Assembly (NCBI RefSeq): GCF_005924265.1
Contig: NZ_VCLB01000007.1
Span: 62,001-126,000, forward strand
From: Martelella lutilitoris
GTDB taxonomy: Bacteria > Pseudomonadota > Alphaproteobacteria > Rhizobiales > Rhizobiaceae
Length of the DNA: 64,000 nucleotides
Reading direction: 5' to 3'
Below, piece after piece: positions 1 to 7,619 of this stretch (position 1 is its first letter; each line of letters opens with the position of its first letter). A program made the position numbers and the translations under genes. Under the pieces are notes generated by a model that worked only from the letters and a program-made list of their open reading frames with translations, was not told the DNA's origin and ran no database searches.

Positions 1-181
1 CGGAAGAAATTTGTTGGACCCTTCAATCCGGTTGGAAAACCGCGCCGTTATAGCAGGCATGACAGACCTTGCTCATCATATGCCGGCCGCCGGCACGGTT
101 TCCAGCGCTGCCCGAAACAGGGCGGCGACCTTGATTGTGGGAATGCGGAAGCCAAAGTCGAAAGGCCCAGCCTTGGCGGAA

Positions 182-730
182 ATGTCGGCCGAAGAAATGA
201 CGCTTTGTCTGGTGCGCACCGGACGGTCTCGCGATGTCGCTTCTTTCGAGCGGCTGTTCGTGTATTTCGGGCCGCGTATCCGCAGCTTCATGCTGAAACG
301 CGCGCTTGACGGGCAACTGGCCGAGGAACTGATGCAGGAGACCATGATGATGGTCTGGCGCAAGGCCTCGCTGTTCGATCCCCAGCGCGGCAACGCCTCC
401 GCCTGGGTTTTCACCCTTGCCCGCAATGTGATGATCGACAATCTGCGCAAGGCGAAGCGCCCCGAATTCGATCCGACCGACCCCGCCTTCGTGCCCGATG
501 CGCCGGAAACGCCCGACGTCAATTTCGAGCAGGATGAAAGCGCGGAACGGATCCGGCTGGCGCTTGCCAGCTTACCGGAGGAACAGGCCGAGCTTCTGCG
601 CATGTCGTTTTTCGAGGATATTTCCCACAGCATGATCGCCGAAAAGACCAATTTGCCCCTCGGGACTGTCAAGTCCCGGATCCGAGCCGCGTTTTCCAGA
701 CTGAGGGCGGCGCTTGGAGAAGACCGATGA
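182..730 (+). CDS. rpoE: ECF-family RNA polymerase sigma factor (RpoE-like)
   Basis: Alternative sigma factor that directs RNA polymerase to stress promoters. The region-2 helices (ELMQETMMMVW, then ARNVMIDNLRKAKR) and a sigma-4 helix-turn-helix (LPEEQAELLRMSFFEDIS, then LPLGTVKSRI) are both present, and there is no sigma-1.1 or sigma-3 domain, as expected for the ECF group. The frame is open back to a TTG at 11, with ATGs at 59, 143 and 182. I chose 182 because it gives 182 residues, the usual ECF length, and conserved sequence begins there; a longer start cannot be excluded. The stop overlaps the start of the ChrR-type anti-sigma gene (ATGA), so the two are translationally coupled. By analogy with Rhodobacter RpoE/ChrR it probably responds to singlet oxygen or related photo-oxidative stress. 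Confidence 0.9.
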   Translation: MSAEEMTLCLVRTGRSRDVASFERLFVYFGPRIRSFMLKRALDGQLAEELMQETMMMVWRKASLFDPQRGNASAWVFTLARNVMIDNLRKAKRPEFDPTDPAFVPDAPETPDVNFEQDESAERIRLALASLPEEQAELLRMSFFEDISHSMIAEKTNLPLGTVKSRIRAAFSRLRAALGEDR

Positions 731-1407
731 CCCCGATCAACCACCACATCTCGGATGCCCTGTTGCTTGAATATGCCGCCGGCACGCTGGAAGAAGGCTG
801 GAGCCTGGCGGTTGCCACGCATCTCGCGCTTTGCCCCGATTGCCGCAAGCGCCTGTCGCTGATGGAAGCCGCAGGCGGCGCGCTGATGGAGAGTATCGCG
901 CCTGAGACCACGCCCGAGCGCGAACGAGAAAGCTGGGAGGCCATGCTGCTGCGGCTGAAAGCCGAGCCGGCCGGAGCGCCCGAAAGCGACGCAAAGCCGG
1001 CGCGCCGAACGATCAAGGACGTGGACCGGACGATCCCGGAACCGCTTCGCTCCTATATCGGCGGTTCGCTGGATGCGGTCGAATGGCGTCGCCTCGGCAT
1101 TGGCGCTGCGCAATACCAGGTGCCCGTTGATGGCGATCTCAATGTCAAGCTGCTGCGCGTCGGGCCCGGGCGGCCTTTACCCGAACACGGCCATGGCGGG
1201 CGCGAGCTGACGCTGATCCTGAAGGGCTGTTATCGCTGCGAAGGCGAGGCCTTTGGTCCCGGAGACCTTGACGAAGAGGATGAGGAGACGGTTCACGAGC
1301 CGGTGGTGACGCCAGATGGCGAATGTATCTGTCTGATCGTCACCGATGCGCCGCTGAGGTTCAAGAGCCGCATGATGCGCGCCGTCCAGCCATTCCTGGG
1401 CATATGA
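727..1407 (+). CDS. chrR: ChrR-type zinc anti-sigma factor with cupin domain
   Basis: Anti-sigma factor expected to hold the upstream ECF sigma factor inactive in the cytoplasm until an oxidative signal arrives. The N-terminal part carries the zinc-binding anti-sigma motif H32-x3-C36-x2-C39 (THLALCPDC). The C-terminal half (about 110-215) is a cupin of the ChrR type with a histidine- and glutamate-containing metal site around PEHGHGGRELTL. The 226-residue length fits the ChrR family. Its start overlaps the sigma gene by 4 bases, the normal arrangement for a sigma/anti-sigma pair. In Rhodobacter ChrR the N-terminal domain binds the sigma factor and the cupin senses singlet oxygen; the same division is inferred here. 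Confidence 0.9.
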   Translation: MTPINHHISDALLLEYAAGTLEEGWSLAVATHLALCPDCRKRLSLMEAAGGALMESIAPETTPERERESWEAMLLRLKAEPAGAPESDAKPARRTIKDVDRTIPEPLRSYIGGSLDAVEWRRLGIGAAQYQVPVDGDLNVKLLRVGPGRPLPEHGHGGRELTLILKGCYRCEGEAFGPGDLDEEDEETVHEPVVTPDGECICLIVTDAPLRFKSRMMRAVQPFLGI

Positions 1408-1417
1408 GGAGAGGTCG

Positions 1418-1837
1418 ATGACCCGTTACCTGATCGCCTTCGCCGTCATGGCCGCCTGTTTTTCCGCGCTCGATTTCATCTGGCTCGGTACGGTCGCCTT
1501 CAGCTTCTACGAGGCGGAGATCGGCCAGTTGCTCTTGGCTTCGCCAAATTGGAATGCCGGTTTAAGTTTTTATTTCATGTATCTGATCGGCATCTATTAT
1601 TTTGTCGTCTACCCTGGTGTGAAGGCGCGTTCCTGGCTGAAGGGTCTCGTCAACGGCGCGGCTTTCGGCTTCATCGCTTACGGCACCTATGACCTGACCA
1701 ATATGGCGACGTTGAAGGACTGGTCATGGACTGTCGTCGGCGTCGATATGGCCTGGGGCACGTTCGCGACCGGCCTGACCGGCTTTCTCAGCACCTTTGT
1801 GACCGGGCGGATCATGGCCCGCCGGGCCCGCGCTTGA
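1418..1837 (+). CDS. DUF2177 family membrane protein
   Basis: Small hydrophobic protein of 139 residues with four predicted membrane segments (about residues 5-25, 43-63, 73-93 and 105-128). The N-terminal signature ALDFIWLGTVAFSFYEAEIG is typical of the DUF2177 family, whose function is unknown. It starts 10 bases after chrR behind a good GGAGAGG ribosome site, so it is probably the third gene of the sigma-factor operon. Related genes often accompany RpoE/ChrR modules, suggesting a membrane-linked role in the photo-oxidative stress response, but nothing in the sequence shows a catalytic function. Confidence 0.82.
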   Translation: MTRYLIAFAVMAACFSALDFIWLGTVAFSFYEAEIGQLLLASPNWNAGLSFYFMYLIGIYYFVVYPGVKARSWLKGLVNGAAFGFIAYGTYDLTNMATLKDWSWTVVGVDMAWGTFATGLTGFLSTFVTGRIMARRARA

Positions 1838-1890
1838 CTTCACCGCGTATGTGGCATTCAAACGGCTGAACGTCCACCACGCGGAATGCC

Positions 1891-2502
1891 ATGTTCAAGC
1901 TCACCCGTCCCGCAACAGCCGAGCGCGAGATCAAGAAGAGCCGGTTTGCCACCATCGCAGCGCCGATTGCCGACGAGGCGGCGGCGAAGGCCTTCATCGC
2001 GGAGAATGCCTTCGCTGATGCCAGCCATAATTGCTGGGCCTGGCGGATTGGCGCCGATTACCGTTTCTCCGATGACGGGGAGCCTGGCGGAACGGCCGGA
2101 AAGCCGATCCTTCAGGCAATCGAGGGGCAGGAGGTGGACAATGTCGCGGTGGTCGTCTCCCGCTGGTTCGGCGGCGTCAAGCTCGGCACGGGCGGGCTTG
2201 CCCGCGCCTATGGCGGCAGTGCCGCGGAGTGCTTGCGCGCGGCCGAGAAGGAAGAGATCATCCCGACCACCATGCTCTCCGTCGCGATCGCCTTTACCGA
2301 TCTGGCGCTGGTCGAATCGCGGCTGGAGGCCTTCGACGACATCGTCACGGCCGCGCGGGATTTTGACGCGGACGGCGCGGTGTTCCGCCTTGCCGTACCC
2401 GACAGAAGGCTCGTGCCGCTCGCCGAATTGCTGCGCGACCTGACGAATGGCCGCGCCGCCCTCGACCCGGACATTCTGGCTGATCCGTCGCTCTCCGCCT
2501 GA
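1891..2502 (+). CDS. IMPACT/YigZ family protein (UPF0029)
   Basis: A 203-residue YigZ/IMPACT-type protein. The conserved N-terminal block is clear: HNCWAWRIG, FSDDGEPGGTAGKP and SRWFGGVKLGTGGLARAYG (roughly residues 46-115), followed by the C-terminal DUF1949-like ferredoxin-fold region. Bacterial members bind nucleic acid or ribosomal factors, but the physiological role is unsettled. The gene stands alone on the plus strand, about 50 bases after the DUF2177 gene, and a GC-rich hairpin follows its stop. The family assignment is firm; the function is not known. Confidence 0.9.
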   Translation: MFKLTRPATAEREIKKSRFATIAAPIADEAAAKAFIAENAFADASHNCWAWRIGADYRFSDDGEPGGTAGKPILQAIEGQEVDNVAVVVSRWFGGVKLGTGGLARAYGGSAAECLRAAEKEEIIPTTMLSVAIAFTDLALVESRLEAFDDIVTAARDFDADGAVFRLAVPDRRLVPLAELLRDLTNGRAALDPDILADPSLSA

Positions 2503-2516
2503 AAAAAAAGCGCGGT

Positions 2517-2544
2517 CCCGCCGCTTTCTTCCGCAAGCGGCGGG
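2517..2544 (+). terminator. GC-rich hairpin after the yigZ-like gene
   Basis: A 9-bp perfect stem (CCCGCCGCT / AGCGGCGGG) with a 10-base loop lies 14 bases after the stop codon. On the plus strand it is not followed by a T-run, so it would be a weak intrinsic terminator; on the minus strand an eight-T tract follows after a 7-base spacer. It may end the yigZ transcript. Confidence 0.35.
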
Positions 2545-2636
2545 CCTATTTAGCTATGATAAACGGCGCTGCCGGAACCGTTGCGGTTTAGCAGCGTTGA
2601 TTGACCGATTTCTCTTTTTCGACCGAGGTAACCTTC

Positions 2637-2972
2637 ATGCGCATGACCGCCCCCATTCTCGCTCTCGCCGTGCTTGCCGCCGGCTGCACCCAGCGTTCCG
2701 ATACGATCGGCGCCATGCCCGTCTCGCCGAGCGAGTATGAGGGTGCGAGCTGCGACCAGCTTTCCGCGCTCATGATTTCGGAAAAGGACAGGCTGGAAGA
2801 ACTCTCCCGCCTGCAGGACGAGGAGATCGTCGGCGATTTTCGCGTCATGGGCGCCAATCTCGGCGCGGTCGCGGCCGAGGGCGCAGGCAACCAGGAAAAC
2901 GCGATCGCCTATGCCAAGGGCAAGGTCAACGCGATCGACATCGCCATGCGCCGCAAGGGCTGCGCCATGTAG
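2637..2972 (+). CDS. Small predicted lipoprotein
   Basis: A 111-residue secreted protein with a lipoprotein signal: MRMTAPILALAVLAAGC places the lipidated cysteine at residue 17 in a good lipobox (LAAGC). The mature part is mostly predicted helix with two cysteines (in GASCDQLSAL and RRKGCAM) that could form a disulfide in the periplasm. The ATG at 2637 is preferred over an upstream in-frame ATG at 2601 because it begins the signal peptide and follows a GAGG ribosome site. I do not recognise a family beyond short rhizobial lipoproteins. It lies between the yigZ-like gene and an AbrB-type membrane protein with no obvious link to either. Confidence 0.75.
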   Translation: MRMTAPILALAVLAAGCTQRSDTIGAMPVSPSEYEGASCDQLSALMISEKDRLEELSRLQDEEIVGDFRVMGANLGAVAAEGAGNQENAIAYAKGKVNAIDIAMRRKGCAM

Positions 2973-3066
2973 GCGTTTGGCTGCGCGATCGCGGCCGATC
3001 GCCCTTGGCGGATCGAGGGTCCGAGTGTAGATAAGGCGCGACGCAGCACCAAAGGCAGAGTATGAA

Positions 3067-4176
3067 ATGACATCGGCAGGCGAACCGGAGGAGGAAAGCC
3101 CCGAGGCTGAGGCCTCTTCCGGAACGGCGCGCGGCGCGACCCCTTGGGCCTGGCCCGGTCTCGTCGCCGTCTCGGTCGCCTTTGTCATCCTGCTTTCGCT
3201 TGCCGGGCTGCCGGCAGCGCTGCTGCTCGGGCCGATGCTCTCGGCCATTGCCTTTTCCTTCTTCGGCGCGCGCATCGCCGTGCCGCGCCTGCCGTTCAAT
3301 TTGGCGCAGGGCGTTGTCGGGCTTTTGATCGCGCGGACCATGACATGGCCGGTGGTGCAGGAGATCGGCCACGACTGGGCGCTCTTCGTCGTCGGCGTCC
3401 TGTCCGTCGTCTTCGCCGCCGTGGCGCTTGGCTGGCTTCTGGCACGCCTTCAGGTTCTGCCCGGCACGACGGCGATCTGGGGCGCCTTTCCGGGCGCTGC
3501 CACCGTTATGACGCTGATGTCCGGCGCCTTCGGCGCGGATATGCGCCTCGTCGCCTTCATGCAATATACCCGCGTCGTTATCGTCACCATCGTCGCCGCC
3601 ACCATCGCGCGGGTCTGGACCGGTGTGGGCGGCGAGGGGGCGCCCGAGCCCGTCCTCTGGCTGGCGACGCCGGACTGGCAGGCGCTGCTGCAGACGCTCC
3701 TGCTCGTCGTCATCGGCGTCGGCGTCGGCCGCCGCTCGGGCCTGCCGGCGGGCGCGATGATCGTGCCGGTGATCATCGGATCGGCGCTCAATGTTTCGGG
3801 CTTCGTCACCATCGAACTGCCGCAGCCCCTGCTTGCCGTCTCCTATGCGCTGGTCGGCTGGGCCATCGGCGCGCGCTTTGACCGCGACGTCATCCGCCAT
3901 GCCAGCCGGGCGCTGCCGCGCGTGCTCGCGTCCATTCTGGCGCTCGTGGCGATCTGCGCCGTGTTCGCCGTTCTTCTGGTGGAATTCGCCGGGATCGATC
4001 CGCTTTCCGCCTATCTCGCCACCAGCCCCGGCGGCGCGGATGCGGTTGCCATCATCTCCGCCTCGACGGATGTCAACGTCGCCTTCGTCATGTCGATGCA
4101 GATCGCGCGCTTCTTCTTCGTCATGGCGCTCGGGCCGATGCTGGCGCGCTTTGTCGCCAGGCGGAGCCATTTTTAG
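3067..4176 (+). CDS. AbrB family membrane protein (putative transporter)
   Basis: Integral membrane protein of 369 residues with about ten hydrophobic segments arranged as two related halves, the pattern of the Gram-negative AbrB duplication family (once mis-named ammonia monooxygenase or AbrB regulator). The typical glycine-rich segments LPGTTAIWGAFPGAATVMTL and ATSPGGADAVAII occur at equivalent points of the two halves. Substrate is unknown. The first 25 residues are hydrophilic and acidic. It is a single gene on the plus strand, followed 87 bases later by the amide hydrolase gene. Confidence 0.85.
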   Translation: MTSAGEPEEESPEAEASSGTARGATPWAWPGLVAVSVAFVILLSLAGLPAALLLGPMLSAIAFSFFGARIAVPRLPFNLAQGVVGLLIARTMTWPVVQEIGHDWALFVVGVLSVVFAAVALGWLLARLQVLPGTTAIWGAFPGAATVMTLMSGAFGADMRLVAFMQYTRVVIVTIVAATIARVWTGVGGEGAPEPVLWLATPDWQALLQTLLLVVIGVGVGRRSGLPAGAMIVPVIIGSALNVSGFVTIELPQPLLAVSYALVGWAIGARFDRDVIRHASRALPRVLASILALVAICAVFAVLLVEFAGIDPLSAYLATSPGGADAVAIISASTDVNVAFVMSMQIARFFFVMALGPMLARFVARRSHF

Positions 4177-4262
4177 GATAAAGCGCAAATAGCGTTGTCG
4201 GTCGAAGACGATCGGGTTAGCCTCAGTCAACCACAAAATCAGGGTCAGGCGGAGGAATTCCC

Positions 4263-5240
4263 ATGTGCACGCGCATCTTCTATGAAACCGGAACGTCAAC
4301 CTATATCACCGGCCGCTCGATGGACTGGCGCGATGTGACAATGCAGTCCGATCTCTGGGTGTTTCCGCGCGGGATGGCTCGCGATGGCGGGGTGGGCGAG
4401 GGGTCTGCCTCCTGGACCTCCAAATACGGCTCGGTGATCGTCGCGATCTACAATCTCGCCACTTCCGACGGCATGAACGAGGCGGGCCTTGCCGGCAACA
4501 TGCTCTATCTGGTGGAATCGTCCTATGGCGATCCGCAAGCGCGCGACAAGCCGCTGATCTCCGTCGGCGCCTGGCTGCAATATATGCTCGACAATTTCGC
4601 CACCGTGGCCGAGGCGGTTGCCGCCATGGAGGGCGATCCGCTGACCATCATCACCGGCAATGCGCCGAACGGCATGCCCGCCAATGTGCATCTGGCGCTC
4701 TCCGATGCCTCCGGCGACAGCGCCGTGTTCGAATTCGTCGGCGGCAAGCTTTCGATCCATCATGGCCGCGACTACAAGGTGATGACCAATTCGCCGACCT
4801 ATGACCAACAGCTTGCCATCAACGGCTATTGGGACCTTGTCGGCGGCAAGAGTTTTCTGCCCGGCACGATCACCGCCGCAGACCGTTTCGCCCGCGCCAG
4901 CTACAACCTGAAGGCCGCCACGCCGCTGAAGGACCGCCGCGCGGCGCTCGCCTCCGTGTTCTCGCAGGTGCGCGCGATCTCGACCCCGCTCGGCATGGCC
5001 GACCCCGAAAAACCCAACATCGCCTCCACCCTCTGGCGCACGGTCGCCGAACACGAACACCGCCGCTACTATTTCGACTCCGTCATCAACCCGTCGGTCT
5101 TCTGGGTCGATCTTGCGGATTTCGATCTTTCAGAGGGAGCTCCGGCAAAGACGCTGGGGCTGAACGATCCGGCCGTGCCGGGCGGGGATGTGGCAGGGCT
5201 GATGAAGGAAGCGGCGCCGTTTGAGTTTTTGGTGCCGTGA
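4263..5240 (+). CDS. Linear amide C-N hydrolase, choloylglycine hydrolase family
   Basis: Ntn-hydrolase of the choloylglycine hydrolase/penicillin V acylase family, 325 residues. The catalytic nucleophile is expected to be Cys2, exposed when the initiator methionine is removed (MCTRIFYETG). The conserved GRSMDWRD motif supplies Arg18 and Asp21, and the NGMPANVHLALSDASGDSAV and VMTNSPTYD regions match the substrate-pocket core. No signal peptide is seen, so it is probably cytoplasmic. A strong GGAGG site lies just upstream of the ATG. Relatives cleave bile-salt amides, penicillin V or acyl-homoserine lactones; the natural substrate here cannot be told from sequence. It is the last conserved gene before the AT-rich island. 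Confidence 0.9.
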   Translation: MCTRIFYETGTSTYITGRSMDWRDVTMQSDLWVFPRGMARDGGVGEGSASWTSKYGSVIVAIYNLATSDGMNEAGLAGNMLYLVESSYGDPQARDKPLISVGAWLQYMLDNFATVAEAVAAMEGDPLTIITGNAPNGMPANVHLALSDASGDSAVFEFVGGKLSIHHGRDYKVMTNSPTYDQQLAINGYWDLVGGKSFLPGTITAADRFARASYNLKAATPLKDRRAALASVFSQVRAISTPLGMADPEKPNIASTLWRTVAEHEHRRYYFDSVINPSVFWVDLADFDLSEGAPAKTLGLNDPAVPGGDVAGLMKEAAPFEFLVP

Positions 5241-5267
5241 AAATAGTCAGCAGACTTTGTGGAGCCG

Positions 5268-5843
5268 ATGATGTTGGAAACAACAAAGGTACTCGAAAAT
5301 GAAATAGATGAAATTGTTAACATGTTTATCGAGAGCACCGTGAGATCTGGCTCCCCCGTGCTTGGAGAAGTTGCTCGCTATCGCATGTTTGAAGGCCATC
5401 AAACTGCTATCTTGCGAGAAGATGGAGACAAAGAGGAGGAGGAACTGCATCTTATTTCTGGAGAAACCTCCGTCCCCGCCAAAACATTGCTCTACGGCTC
5501 GCTTGAAGAGATATTGGGGTGTTTCTTGCCTGTCGCCAAGTCTTTGGCTGCCGATCAATCAAAACTCTTGTTTGAACTCATCGACAGAACGACCGAAAAG
5601 ACAGGCAATGTGATCAACGGTAAGAAACGACCGTTTTCACCTGATTTAGTTTTGGAAATGCTAGATAAGATCGAAATCGAATTTGATGCCAACGGCAAAC
5701 CGAGGATGCCGACGCTTGTCGTAGGCGAAACGATGGCAGCAAGAGCTAAGGAAGTTATTGAGGCATCTGATAACCCTGAATTCATAGAAAAGTTCAATAA
5801 AATAAAAAAAAAAGAAGGAGGAATGGCGTGCTCGAGAATCTAA
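5268..5843 (+). CDS. Unknown protein, first gene of AT-rich two-gene module
   Basis: I do not recognise this protein of about 191 residues. It appears cytoplasmic, acidic near the start (GDKEEEELHLISGE) and lysine-rich at the end, with mainly helical character and no signal or membrane segment. The start is either GTG 5259 or ATG 5268 or 5271. Base composition is clearly more AT-rich than the flanking housekeeping genes, which suggests recent acquisition. The last 21 bases overlap the next gene, whose ribosome site lies inside this coding sequence, so the two are translationally coupled. A run of ten A residues near the end (5804-5813) is a possible slippage site. As partner of a nuclease-like protein it could be a regulator, sensor or antitoxin, but that is inference only. 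Confidence 0.7.
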   Translation: MMLETTKVLENEIDEIVNMFIESTVRSGSPVLGEVARYRMFEGHQTAILREDGDKEEEELHLISGETSVPAKTLLYGSLEEILGCFLPVAKSLAADQSKLLFELIDRTTEKTGNVINGKKRPFSPDLVLEMLDKIEIEFDANGKPRMPTLVVGETMAARAKEVIEASDNPEFIEKFNKIKKKEGGMACSRI

Positions 5844-7561
5844 TCGAACACTGGTTGGATAGCATCGGCGAACGAGGTTACCAAGCGGCATTCCTTCAGA
5901 TGCTAATCGGCGAGGGGCATACAATTATGCATTCGACCCGCCACAACGCCATGGAACTTGGAAAAGATATTATAACTATAGGGCCGGATGGTATACCTTG
6001 TGGCTTTCAACTTAAAGGTAATCCCGGGGGGCGGCTGACGCTCAATCAATACCGCGAAATCAGTTCCCAGCTTAAAGAGCTTGTCGAGTACCCGCTCAAG
6101 TATCCGGGGATCCCGGAAGGTCCCCATAGATGTTTTCTCGTGACGAATGGTGAGGTCGAGGAGGAGGTCCAACGATCTATCAGTGATTTCAATGAGTCGC
6201 TAAAGAGTAGGGGATTTGACTCTAAGCAAAAAATAGAAATTATTTCTCGGGGACAAATTCTTAGTTGGGCGATAAAATACTCACACAACTTTTGGCCTAA
6301 TGATTTTTCGATTCACGAGAATATAATTAAAATGTATAATGTGGATGGAAAGAGTCTTCCGGAGCTGGATAATATTTCATCTGCCCTTGATATAATTTTA
6401 AGCATAACGGTCAAAGATGAAGGGAGGAATAAGATTTCATTTGAGCGATCTCTAATATCGTCAGCGCTATATATCTCTTTTTGTATTAGAAACTACGTTC
6501 GTCGTAAAAATCATACAGCTATAGCCGCTTGCTGGGTCACGCTTATGGCTTTCTACGCTGGAGCGCTGGAACGCTATGCTTTTTCCCCTTCAAAAAATCT
6601 GCAGAGGTCTTTCGATGTAGCACGTGAGGCGTTTTTCTCTGCAATATTGGATTTATTCGACGAAGTTGAAAGGCGTTCTGAAGCGGTTCGTTCAAATGCA
6701 GGCAGTTCAGATTTTGATATAAATCGTATATATCTGCAGAGTGGCGGATTGTCTGATCGATACTTGTGGAACGCGCGCGCGCTAAAAACCTTATCGCTTC
6801 TGTCGCTTCTCGATATCGAAGACAAAAGAGCAGATAGTAAATTCAGACTTTCATCTCAGCAACGGGATTCATTGAAAAATTTTCTCAGCCCCGAGCACAC
6901 CAAAATAGAAATATGGGGCGAGGCCGCCATACCTCAAGTTTTAACTTACTGCTTTGGTATGTGGATAAAAGATGCATCGCAACGGCCAGATTTGTTGATA
7001 TTTGATATCATAAACTGGATAGTAAGTGAAAATAAAAATAGAAATTACTCATTTCCTCCTTACTATAACATTGATGATTGTCTGCGTATGAAATTGAAAT
7101 CGGCACTAAATTTGAACGGAAAGGATTTATCGACTGAGATACAGTCAAAATCCTCTTTCTTCGCTGAAGGCCTATTACATTGTTTTGTAAGGTCAAACTT
7201 AAAGAGCCTAGCCAAGGCCATTTGGCCAGAAATTACTCGAATCTCTCACAATGCCTTCTATCCGGAAAGCTCATGGGCGTTTTGCCTTTGGCGGGTACCT
7301 AGAGGAAAAAACACTTCAAGGCAGATGCCATTTCCATACAATTGGTCAGATATTCAGCAGGAAGCCTCAAACATCGAAACTCCCCATGTGCCGTCGTTAC
7401 TTCGGGCTGATCCTTTGATCTTGCTCGCATTTATTATATTTCACCCGCATCGCAGCATTCCTGAGGTTTTGAGGTACTTACATTTCGCTATATGTGGAAC
7501 TTGGTTTTTGCCGTCTGCGATACCCGAGGATGAAAATAAGCTAAAATATTCATATCGTTAA
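5828..7561 (+). CDS. Putative PD-(D/E)xK-type nuclease with large unknown C-terminal domain
   Basis: A 577-residue protein not assignable to a named family. Residues 25-65 read like a restriction-endonuclease fold core: GKD with Asp47, a turn, then GFQLKG with Gln61-x-Lys63, the D...(E/Q)xK arrangement of Mrr-like nucleases. A further block (HRCFLVTNGEVEEEVQRSI, about 108-126) resembles the strand-helix that follows in such domains. Residues from about 170 onward are AT-rich coded, mainly helical and unrecognised. The GTG start is supported by AAGGAGG at 5815-5821, six bases upstream, and it overlaps the preceding gene by 16 bases. It ends 58 bases before gcvP, convergently. Composition and position between conserved genes suggest an acquired defence or mobile-element function; this is inferred. 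Confidence 0.7.
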   Translation: MLENLIEHWLDSIGERGYQAAFLQMLIGEGHTIMHSTRHNAMELGKDIITIGPDGIPCGFQLKGNPGGRLTLNQYREISSQLKELVEYPLKYPGIPEGPHRCFLVTNGEVEEEVQRSISDFNESLKSRGFDSKQKIEIISRGQILSWAIKYSHNFWPNDFSIHENIIKMYNVDGKSLPELDNISSALDIILSITVKDEGRNKISFERSLISSALYISFCIRNYVRRKNHTAIAACWVTLMAFYAGALERYAFSPSKNLQRSFDVAREAFFSAILDLFDEVERRSEAVRSNAGSSDFDINRIYLQSGGLSDRYLWNARALKTLSLLSLLDIEDKRADSKFRLSSQQRDSLKNFLSPEHTKIEIWGEAAIPQVLTYCFGMWIKDASQRPDLLIFDIINWIVSENKNRNYSFPPYYNIDDCLRMKLKSALNLNGKDLSTEIQSKSSFFAEGLLHCFVRSNLKSLAKAIWPEITRISHNAFYPESSWAFCLWRVPRGKNTSRQMPFPYNWSDIQQEASNIETPHVPSLLRADPLILLAFIIFHPHRSIPEVLRYLHFAICGTWFLPSAIPEDENKLKYSYR

Positions 7562-7571
7562 CCGCTTTCGA

Positions 7572-7589
7572 GGTGGCGTTTCCGCCACC
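7572..7589. terminator. Hairpin between convergent genes
   Basis: A perfect 7-bp stem GGTGGCG / CGCCACC with a TTTC loop sits in the 58-base gap between the nuclease-like gene (plus) and gcvP (minus). It has no T-run on either side, so its strength as an intrinsic terminator is uncertain, but its position suits a bidirectional transcript end. Confidence 0.45.
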
Positions 7590-7619
7590 CCTTCGACTTC
7601 CTCCCTGTGGCTTGCTCGC

